Part shown: one piece after another, positions 9,648-17,200 of the stretch
How positions within the stretch are numbered: the first letter of the stretch is position 1
Layout of the letters: each line of letters starts with the position of its first letter
NCBI GenBank assembly: GCA_016712985.1
Contig: JADJQA010000053.1
Span: 1 to 57,052, forward strand
Direction of reading: 5' to 3'
DNA from: Sulfuritalea sp.
GTDB taxonomy: Bacteria > Pseudomonadota > Gammaproteobacteria > Burkholderiales > Rhodocyclaceae
Length of the DNA stretch: 57,052 nt
The notes under the pieces: generated by a model
Databases searched by the model: none
What the model saw: only the letters and a program-made list of their open reading frames with translations
What the model was told of the DNA's origin: nothing
Position numbers and translations under genes: made by a program

Positions 9648-9832
9648 CTTGTGCCGGCTCTCGACGCACCCTGCCGCCTTCTCGGCAGCACGTGCGGACA
9701 GCGCTCACCCAGTTCGTGTTTGCCGCGACGTGTTGCCACCAGATCGACGATCTCACCCGCAAAAGGCGCGTCCAGCCATTTCGCGCCTATCGCCCACCGA
9801 CGGTCAGTCTCGCTGATGGCGTCAGACACCAT
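9644..9832 (-). CDS. Small ORF (62 aa) coupled to both neighbours
   Basis: The ATG at 9832 lies just inside the end of the hydrolase gene (ATGGTGTCTGA). The TGA at 9644 overlaps the GTG start of the capK-like gene. The peptide begins MVSDAISETDRRWAIGAKWL and continues with DAPFAGEIVDLVATRRGKHE before a basic tail; no family is recognised. The overlaps at both ends argue for translation, but it could be a chance frame. Confidence 0.35.
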   Translation of the reverse strand: MVSDAISETDRRWAIGAKWLDAPFAGEIVDLVATRRGKHELGERCPHVLPRRRQGASRAGTR

Positions 9833-10721
9833 GCTTGCGGAACCATTCCAGCAGGCGCTTCCAGCCGTCCTCCGCCGCTTCCTTGCGGTAGGTCGGCCGA
9901 TAGTCGGCGTGGAAGGCATGGGGCGCGCCTTCATAGACGTGGATCTGCGACTTGCCGCCGGCCTTGGCCAGCGCATCCTTCATGGCCTGGACGTCGTCCA
10001 TCGAAATGCCCTGGTCGGCGCTGCCGTACAGACCCAGCACCGGCGCCTTCATCTTGCCGGCAAAATCGAGCGGGTATTTCGGCGTGCGCTCGTTGACCTC
10101 GCCGTCGATGCGGCCGTACCAGGCCACGCCGGCCTTCAGCGCGGGGTTGTGCGCGGCATACAGCCAGGTCTGGCGTCCGCCCCAGCAGAAGCCGGTGATG
10201 CCCAGCCGGGCGGCGTTGCCGCCGTTCTTGCCGGCCCAGGCGACGCAGGCGTCGAGATCCTTCGCCACGCCGGCATCGGGAACCTTGGAAATCACCGCCG
10301 CGTAGAGGTCGGCGACGCTGGGGTACTTGCGCGGATCGCCGTAACGGGCGAAGACTTCCGGCGCGATCGCCAGGTAACCTTCCCTGGCCAGGCGGCGACA
10401 GACATCGGCGATGTACTCATGCACACCGAAAATCTCGGAAACCACCAGCACCACCGGCAGGCCGGTCTTCCCCGCCGGCATGGCGCGGTAGGCCACCATC
10501 TCGCCGTCGGCGACGGGAACCTTGACCTCGCCCGCGGTCAGGCCTTCGCTGCCGGTCTTGATCGGACTCTGCGCCGCGCTGGGTTGCACCGACAGGGCAA
10601 AGCCTGCGCCCAGCGCGGTAACGATGAAGCCGCGCCGGTTGACTTGGGTTGCCGGCAGCAGGCTGTCGAATTCGGCCTGCCCGTCGCTCTTCCTCGCGGC
10701 TGTCGTTTCGCTCGTATTCAT
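9822..10721 (-). CDS. Tat-exported dienelactone hydrolase family protein
   Basis: An alpha/beta hydrolase of about 299 aa. The chosen ATG (10721) has GAGGAG seven bases upstream; an ATG six codons earlier lacks this. The N-terminus carries a twin-arginine signal (NRRGFIVTALGAGFALSV, then SAAQS), so the enzyme is probably periplasmic. The dienelactone hydrolase nucleophile is the cysteine of GFCWGGRQTW. The acid is in LGLYGSADQGI and the histidine in GAPHAFHADY. Substrates may be lactones or other esters. It ends inside the small ORF that leads into the capK-cphA cluster, so it may be co-transcribed with it, although a periplasmic hydrolase is an odd partner for cytosolic ligases. Confidence 0.85.
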   Translation of the reverse strand: MNTSETTAARKSDGQAEFDSLLPATQVNRRGFIVTALGAGFALSVQPSAAQSPIKTGSEGLTAGEVKVPVADGEMVAYRAMPAGKTGLPVVLVVSEIFGVHEYIADVCRRLAREGYLAIAPEVFARYGDPRKYPSVADLYAAVISKVPDAGVAKDLDACVAWAGKNGGNAARLGITGFCWGGRQTWLYAAHNPALKAGVAWYGRIDGEVNERTPKYPLDFAGKMKAPVLGLYGSADQGISMDDVQAMKDALAKAGGKSQIHVYEGAPHAFHADYRPTYRKEAAEDGWKRLLEWFRKHGV

Positions 10722-10830
10722 CTGGATCTCCTCGTGCATGTTTGTGGAACCCGTATCTTAAGATACGGTCCCCGCCTCCTGGCGGGGACATAAAATACCC
10801 CGACACCCACTGCAGATCAACGAGGACATC

Positions 10831-11415
10831 ATGAGCACGCCACCGATCAGCCGCTACCCGATACCGAAACTGGAAGACCTGCCCGAAGACATCCGCGCGC
10901 GCGTCCTCGATGTGCAGGAGAAATCCGGCTTCATTCCCAACGTGTTTCTCGCGCTGGCGCACCGCCCCGCCGAGTGGCGCGCCTTCTTCGCCTACCACGA
11001 CGCGCTGATGGAAAAGGATAGCGGCCTCACCAAGGCCGAGCGCGAGATGATCGTGGTCGCCACCTCCAACGCCAATGGCTGCCAGTACTGCGTGATCGCC
11101 CACGGCGCCATCCTGCGCATCCGCTCGAAGCTGCCGCTGGTCGCCGACCAGGTCGCCATCAACCACCGCAAGGCCGACATCACGCCGCGCCAGAAGGCCA
11201 TGCTGGATTTCGCCATGAAAGTAGCGCTCGATTCCGGCGCGATCAACGATACCGATTTCACCACCCTGCGCGGGCATGGCTTCAGCGACGAAGACATCTG
11301 GGACATCGGCGCCGTGGCGGCGTTTTTCGCGCTGTCGAATCGCATGGCCAACATGACCGCGATGCGCGCCAACGACGAGTTCTACCTGATGGGGCGGGTA
11401 GCGAAGGCGAAGTAG
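10831..11415 (+). CDS. Peroxidase-related protein, AhpD/CMD family
   Basis: A 194-aa carboxymuconolactone-decarboxylase-fold protein of the alkylhydroperoxidase-related group. The redox motif is CQYCVIAHGA, a CxxC followed by the conserved histidine, with the typical TKAEREMIVVATSNANGC lead-in. Such proteins reduce peroxides using the cysteine pair. It is transcribed away from the hydrolase gene, and the 109-bp gap (10722-10830) should hold both promoters. A TTAAGATACGG stretch near 10757-10767 is the only AT-rich part. Confidence 0.85.
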   Translation: MSTPPISRYPIPKLEDLPEDIRARVLDVQEKSGFIPNVFLALAHRPAEWRAFFAYHDALMEKDSGLTKAEREMIVVATSNANGCQYCVIAHGAILRIRSKLPLVADQVAINHRKADITPRQKAMLDFAMKVALDSGAINDTDFTTLRGHGFSDEDIWDIGAVAAFFALSNRMANMTAMRANDEFYLMGRVAKAK

Positions 11416-11428
11416 GGCGCCCGGCGAG

Positions 11429-12487
11429 CTACCACCACTGTCGGGCGCCCGTTTTGCCCGGCACGAACTTGTTGCGTGCCGCCCAGGCGTTGAATTCATC
11501 GAGCAGCTCGGCAGGCAGCGACAGGACAAAGTCGACGTTCATCGGGTAGGCGGGCGTCATCTTGCGCGCCACGGCACTCAGCAGCAGTTCGCCCTGCCGG
11601 GCATCCTTGTCCTTCTTGTCCGCGCGTCGCGTCGGCTTTTTTGCCAGCCACAGCTTGTGCAAGCCCATCCATCTGGGATCGGGGACCACCAGCGGCGCCG
11701 GGGTGCCATCGCGGGCGCACACCACATGGCGCAAGGGGCGTCCAAGCAGCAGCCACTCCTGCTCTGGTATCGCTGCGGTGGAAAACACTTCGGAGGCGGA
11801 CAGCGTTTTCATCACCGAAGGCGCCGTAAGCAGTTCCACTTCGTAGCCATTGTTGTTGATCGCCTGGTAGGGTCTGGCCTTGTTCAGGCGAAAACTCGAG
11901 TCGACCTTCTTCAGCGCCGAAAACAGGGGCGAGCCGACAAGACGGCCGGTTCTCACTTCCGCCGGCTGGAGGGCGATCGACGCTCCCCGGCACCAGCCCA
12001 GATCGAAATCCTCCGTCTCGTCCAGGCCGCGGGCGAAGCGCTCGCGGGCCTCTATCTCGTAGGCGGCAAAGGCGTTGGTGCCGACGACAATCAGATTCAC
12101 CCCGAGGTCGCCGCGAAGATCAAGCTCCCGCAATATGCGGGCCGGCAACTCCATGATCTGCGGCAGTCGAAGCGCCCGGTACTGAGCAAGCGAAGAGGCC
12201 ATCCGTGCCGAGATCGAGGCGATGCGCTCGTCGGCGGCAACGCGTTCCGAAGTGAACCGGGAGAAAAGCGCTTCGGTTTCCGCACTGCGACGTCCGCGGG
12301 ACTTGGGTTGGCCAGCCTCGCGACGCCACTCGTAAAGATAGTCCGCGCCCGACACCGTCTTCCATGACATCCGCTCGGGCAGCGCTTGCGCCTCGCGCAT
12401 TGCAACCAGCAAAGCCTCGTAGAACTGGCTGGTGTTGGCAACAATGCGCAAATCTTCGTCTGAAAGATTTAACCCATTGATATCCAT
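11429..12487 (-). CDS. GSU2403-type nucleotidyltransferase-fold protein
   Basis: A 352-aa protein matching the GSU2403 family (NTP_transf_8-like). The nucleotidyltransferase core is LIVVGTNAFAAYEIEAR followed by TEDFDLGW, which gives the GT..A and DxD features. Function is unknown; related folds occur in antitoxin and defence proteins. It has an unusual AT-rich leader with a hairpin (12504-12519) directly before the start, and no obvious partner gene. It is convergent with the peroxidase gene, with only 13 bp between their stops. Confidence 0.75.
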   Translation of the reverse strand: MDINGLNLSDEDLRIVANTSQFYEALLVAMREAQALPERMSWKTVSGADYLYEWRREAGQPKSRGRRSAETEALFSRFTSERVAADERIASISARMASSLAQYRALRLPQIMELPARILRELDLRGDLGVNLIVVGTNAFAAYEIEARERFARGLDETEDFDLGWCRGASIALQPAEVRTGRLVGSPLFSALKKVDSSFRLNKARPYQAINNNGYEVELLTAPSVMKTLSASEVFSTAAIPEQEWLLLGRPLRHVVCARDGTPAPLVVPDPRWMGLHKLWLAKKPTRRADKKDKDARQGELLLSAVARKMTPAYPMNVDFVLSLPAELLDEFNAWAARNKFVPGKTGARQWW

Positions 12488-12503
12488 TTAATTATCTGCT
12501 TAC

Positions 12504-12519
12504 CTCGACTTTTGTCGAG
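12504..12519. promoter_or_regulatory. Perfect hairpin/operator in the promoter of the GSU2403-type gene
   Basis: CTCGAC-TTTT-GTCGAG is a perfect 6-bp inverted repeat 16 bp before the ATG. On the minus strand it abuts TATACT (12517-12522), a likely -10 box. The region 12488-12560 is the most AT-rich stretch nearby. Binding here would block the promoter. Confidence 0.5.
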
Positions 12520-12624
12520 TATAAGAGATAAATTCATACAAGTCATGATATTAAGCAGTTTATTCGGGTAGCTTCCGTTTCCCGGCGGACCGGCTCGCGG
12601 ACGCAGAAATGGCACCGGGAAGTC

Positions 12625-12655
12625 CCGTAGCGGGGGCGCCGGATTCCCGCTACGG
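12625..12655 (-). terminator. Hairpin over the sulfotransferase stop codon
   Basis: Arms CCGTAGCGGG and CCCGCTACGG are perfect 10-bp complements. The right arm contains the sulfotransferase stop. There is no clear T-run, so it may stabilise the mRNA 3' end rather than terminate efficiently. Confidence 0.45.
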
Positions 12656-13474
12656 ACGCACCATCAGCACGTTGCAGCGGCTGCTGGCCGTGTTGTACCA
12701 GAACGAGAGCTTGGCATACTGCTCGAAAACGTCGGGTGGCAGTATGGTCTCGCGCGGCTGCAAGCTGACTTTCTGGCGGACCTTGTGCAGTCCGGCCAGG
12801 CCCAGACCCTCGTCGTAGTCTGGTGTATCGAACTGCAGGTTCTCGTAATCGTGCGGAAACGCTTCCTCGCCGAGAAACTGGTAAATCAGCGGAACCACAT
12901 GGGCAGGCCGCTGCACCAGCAGATCGTAATCGACCACCAGCATGGCCCGGCCCTGCTCGCTGTAATACGCTTCCTTCAGCCCCGAATACGCCAGACCCAC
13001 CAGGCGATTACGCTGCGCCAGCGTCTCCGTGCGGGTGAACACCGTGCTGCGTTCGGCATCGTTGCCGAACAGCGCGGTGTTCTCATAGGGGTTCTTGCGG
13101 TACAGGCGTTCGATGCTGTCCATCACCCAGCCGACATTGCGCACGCAGGCGATCACCCGTGCCTCGGGAAACAGGTCCAGCAATGCCGGCAGGCGCGCCG
13201 TCCACACCCGGTTGGTGTCGAACACCACTTGCTTTTCCGGCGGCAGGTCAGCGTAGTAAGACTCGAACAGGCCATGCAGCAGACGACGGCGCTGGGCAAT
13301 ATTCACCCGCGCCGACCATTCGCTGCCGACGCTGACCTGGGCCACCAGGGAGGAAAAAAACGCCGCCAGCGGGCTGCTGACACCGGCATGAAAGCGCGGG
13401 TTCTGGCTCAGGATCGCCGACAGCAGGGTCGAGCCCGAGCGGGGCAGACCGGAGATGAAATGAAAGCGTTGCAC
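12650..13474 (-). CDS. Sulfotransferase family protein in a two-partner-secretion operon
   Basis: This 274-aa protein has the PAPS-binding motifs of sulfotransferases: the 5'-phosphosulfate loop SGLPRSGSTLL at 8-18 and the 3'-phosphate region VIACVRNVGWVMDSIERL at about 107-124. Family enzymes transfer sulfate to sugars, tyrosines or small molecules. No signal peptide is visible, so it is likely cytosolic. It starts 24 bp after the fecR-like gene and is the last gene of the tpsB-tpsA-fecR operon. This position suggests, but does not show, that it modifies the secreted adhesin or its glycan. Confidence 0.85.
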   Translation of the reverse strand: MQRFHFISGLPRSGSTLLSAILSQNPRFHAGVSSPLAAFFSSLVAQVSVGSEWSARVNIAQRRRLLHGLFESYYADLPPEKQVVFDTNRVWTARLPALLDLFPEARVIACVRNVGWVMDSIERLYRKNPYENTALFGNDAERSTVFTRTETLAQRNRLVGLAYSGLKEAYYSEQGRAMLVVDYDLLVQRPAHVVPLIYQFLGEEAFPHDYENLQFDTPDYDEGLGLAGLHKVRQKVSLQPRETILPPDVFEQYAKLSFWYNTASSRCNVLMVRP

Positions 13475-13498
13475 CGATCTCTTGCGAATCGGGCCTGC

Positions 13499-14212
13499 CT
13501 ACATCTTGCACTCGGAGTCGCCGCCCTTGCCGATGCCGCCTTGGGTGCCGCCCTTGCCCTGCGAGATCGAATTCGGCACGGTCACCTGGATGCCCTGTTG
13601 CGGCGGCACAATCACCGGCAGCGCGCCGGAACTGACGACGAAGCCGAACTGCCCGGCATTGATCAGCACCGAACCAGCGCCGTTGCTCATGACGATGGCG
13701 CCGTTGCTCACGTCCACATGCAGGCCGTTCGGCGGCGGTGTGCCGCCGGTGGTGGGCACGCCGCCGCAGTCGTTCTGGCACAGCAGCGCGCCAAAGTGCG
13801 TGCCGCGGATGCCGATGGTTGCGGTGTCGGTCTGGAAGCTGACTTTCTCGCGGCTGCGCTTGCCGATCAGGCCGGTGACGGCACGCAGACCCCCCTTGAA
13901 CATGCTCAGGATCATGTTGTCGCTTTCGGGCTTGCCGGCGGTGTAGCTGTAGTTGTTGATCTTGATCTGGGTGCCCGGACGCATCACGACTTCGCCGTCA
14001 TCGACAAACTTGATCCGCGCGTAGGTTTCGCTTTCGGTGCCCAGCGTGTCGCCTTCCTGCACCTCGGATTTGACGGACAGGAGCTTGGTGCTGCCGTCGG
14101 CCCGCTTGGCCGACAGCGTGCCCGACAGGTGAGTGATCTGCCCGACCGGGGCGGCCTGTGCCAGCGGAGTCCAGACGAGGCTGGCGGCGAGTGCGACGAC
14201 TAACGTTTTCAT
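13499..14212 (-). CDS. FecR-domain periplasmic protein
   Basis: A 237-aa exported protein. The chosen ATG (14212) gives the signal peptide MKTLVVALAASLVWTPLAQA and has GGAGA eight bases upstream. The body has the FecR domain pattern: a pro-rich VGQITHLSGTLSAKRADG start, VQEGDTLGTESETYARIKF, then VVMRPGTQIKI. Later comes TATIGIRGTHFGALLC, the usual 'IGVRGT' turn. It ends in a Gly/Lys tail with a cysteine. It lies 16 bp after the tpsA stop. FecR-domain proteins near secreted adhesins may anchor them or sense surface polymers; the exact role is unknown. It is not next to a sigma factor or TonB receptor, so it is not a classical FecR. Confidence 0.8.
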   Translation of the reverse strand: MKTLVVALAASLVWTPLAQAAPVGQITHLSGTLSAKRADGSTKLLSVKSEVQEGDTLGTESETYARIKFVDDGEVVMRPGTQIKINNYSYTAGKPESDNMILSMFKGGLRAVTGLIGKRSREKVSFQTDTATIGIRGTHFGALLCQNDCGGVPTTGGTPPPNGLHVDVSNGAIVMSNGAGSVLINAGQFGFVVSSGALPVIVPPQQGIQVTVPNSISQGKGGTQGGIGKGGDSECKM

Positions 14213-14228
14213 CAGGGCGATCTCCGGC

Positions 14229-17200
14229 TTAGGACTCGCACGTGGCGAGTTTTTTCGGCGCTGACTTCTCATCTTTTTTCCCATCCTGGTCGGCAGTGCA
14301 GCCGAAGTCGCCTTCGGCACATTTTGCGTCCTTGTCCTTGTCGGGTTCGGATACTTCTTGGACCCCACTGACTAACGGCGAAGCTGCGGGGTCGAAGAAG
14401 GTACACAGTATCGAGCTGAAGCGGCAAGGATCGAAGCTTTCGCTGCTGGCAACGCCGTACTTGATTTCCAGCCCCGCGTCCAGAAGCGCGGGTGTGTATC
14501 GGTCGACCACGAACAGGCCGCTGCCGCCGGGCGCGGAGGTGGTCGTCTCGACGCCGTCGATCAACACGCCGCCGCTGGAGCGGGCCTTGAAGTCGAGACG
14601 GATAGTCTCGACACTGTTGGCAAGAACATAAGCGCCATTGCTCAGTGAAAGCGTTGAAGTCGCCCCTCCGAACGTTATTCGACGACCGTCAACATCCTCG
14701 CCAACATCATTGCCGGCTTCGAAATAGGCGCCATTGTCCAGCGTGATGTTGCCCATCACCTCGGCGATGATGTTGTTTCCAACATAGAAATGGGCGCCGT
14801 TATCCAGCGTGATATTGCTTGTCACCTGCGCTGTGGCGTTGTTGCCGGCATCAAAATGCGCACCACCATTGCCGCTGATGCTTCCGGCGATGATGGTCAG
14901 GTCGTTGCCGGCCCAAAAATCGCCGCCATAATGGTTTGTCAGCGCTCCGGCGAAGATATCGAGATCGCGAGCGGCGAAGACCGCCCCGCGATTATCCACT
15001 GTGCCACCAGCCAAGACAACATCGTTCCAGTCCGAGTCACTGATAGAGCCGCCGCCCGTGATGGTCAGAATGCCGCCGGCAACCAGCGTCAGGCTGCTGG
15101 CGGAGTCGCCATTGCCATAAATGACATCATCCAGGAAGAAATTCCGGCCGGCGGCCACAATCGCGCTGCCCAAAGTATCCAATGTGTAGTCGGCATCGGA
15201 CGTCCAATTCACATCGCGCCCGGCATAGAGCTGGATGCCGCCGTAGTGCTCGGCGGAAAAGAACTGGTCGCCATTGATATTGATATCTCGTGCGGCCCCA
15301 AAATAAATACTGTTGCCGCTCGCTGCATTGTCCCAAAGGTCGATGCTGCCCGGCGCATCGCCCGTGACGCGCAGCGAGATGCCGCCATAACTCGCGGTAT
15401 TGATCACTGTCGCATACAGGTTTGCGACCAAGGCGTCGCTGTTGTCGATGTCGGCGCTGATGGCCAGGCCGCCCGGCGAACCGCCGTAGGTACTGGTCAG
15501 GTCGATCGTCTGGGCCTTGAGATTCACCGTGCTGCCGTTGCCGTCGAGAATCGCACCGCCGGCGGTGATGGTGATGCTGCTGCCCGCCGAGTAATAGTAG
15601 GTCAGCAACGAGCCAAGGCTGACATCGCCGCCGGCCTCGAGAGTGGTTGTGTGGCCACCATTGACGTAGCCGCTGTCGAAACGGATGGCGCCGCCGGCTT
15701 TCCAAGCCATTGTGCCATTGTAGTAAGGCCCATCTACATATGAATAGCCGCTCAGCACGATGTCGCCGCCGGCTTTCCAGTCGAGCGCGGCATTGTCGTA
15801 AGGGCCATAGACAACTGAATTGTTCAGCATAATGCTTCCGGCGTAGGGCGTATTGCCGGTCGGCACGCCGCCGCCTTCAACACCATCCCATCCCGCCAGA
15901 AAATCGATGCGCGAATTGACGGTACCGCCACCGCCGGCGTTCTGTGCAGATACATAGGAATTGTTGCTGAGGCTGATATCACCCTTTGCCGCCAGCATCA
16001 GGCGGCCGCTTACGGCGTCGGTGGAGCCGTAGATAGAGTTATAGAAACCATAGGAAGTTGCGCCCGAGGAGTGCGAGACGGGAATGCCGTCCGAGTAAGC
16101 ATATGCATACACATGATTCCCGAGAGCGTTTGTCCCCAGATACACATAGGCATAGTCATTCAGGTAGTGTTCGCCGCCGCTACCGCCAGAACCGGGCCCG
16201 AAAGAGATTTGCGAGCTGGACAATTCAATCTTGCCGTTGCGCGCCTTGAGCATGATGGCGTGGCCGTCCGAATCATTGACGCTACCGCCGTTGCCGCCCG
16301 CGCCGCCCAGGGTGGTTTGCGTGTCGCTCTGGTTGATCGGGGCGTTAAAGGAGTAGGTCACGCCGTTGTAGGAACCGGAGAGCAACTGGCCGTTGCAGGC
16401 TTCGGCGCCGCCGCCGTAGCACAAGTTCGTTCCGCCCACATTCACTGTAAAAATCGCGTGGCCGCCGCCGTAACCGGCGCCACCTTGGCCGCCGTTACCG
16501 CCCAAGGCGTAAAGATAGGAGTTGGTCAGCGATATCCCGCCGGCGTCGATCAGGATATGGCCCGCCTGGCCGCCGTCGCCACCCGTGGCGCCACCCGTGA
16601 GGCCGCCGTACTCGGCTGCCCCCACACCGCCCGTGCCACCATCACCGCCAGAAGTGTAAACGCTTCCATTCGACACGCTTGCCAGGCCGCCCGCAACCAA
16701 GGTGACGTTGCCGCCATAGCCGCCGTTACCGCCCATGGTCGCGGGATAGCCAAAACCACCGCCGTAGTAAGCGGCCGCTCCGTCGCCGCCCCGTCCGCCC
16801 GTCGCCTCAAGCCCGGTGAAGTTGAGCGCGATGCCGCCATAAGTCGTCAGGCTGATGCTGCCTGCATTGCCGCCGTTGCCGGCATTGGTCGTGCTGTGCC
16901 CACCAAAGATGACCTGCATGCTTTCGCCGCCCGCTCCGCCGGTTCCGCCGCGGACATCGACAGTGGAACTGGTGAGCGACATGTCACCGGAGTCGGTGAT
17001 CAGAATCACCTGGCCACCGTTGCCCCCGCTGCCGCCATCAAGCTCGGCAAAGGCATCGCCCTTGCCGCCGTGACCGCCAGCGGCGAGGAAACCCACCCCA
17101 CTGGCAACAATGCTGCCGCCATAGACCTCCACGACTCCGCCGTGACCCCCGTTGCCGCCGTTGCCGACCCAATACCCGCCGTCGTCATAACCGCCGCCGT

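Noticed and set aside
9153..10793. A 546-aa plus-strand frame opposite capK and the hydrolase
   Set aside because: It spans two real minus-strand genes and their junction; no domain seen.
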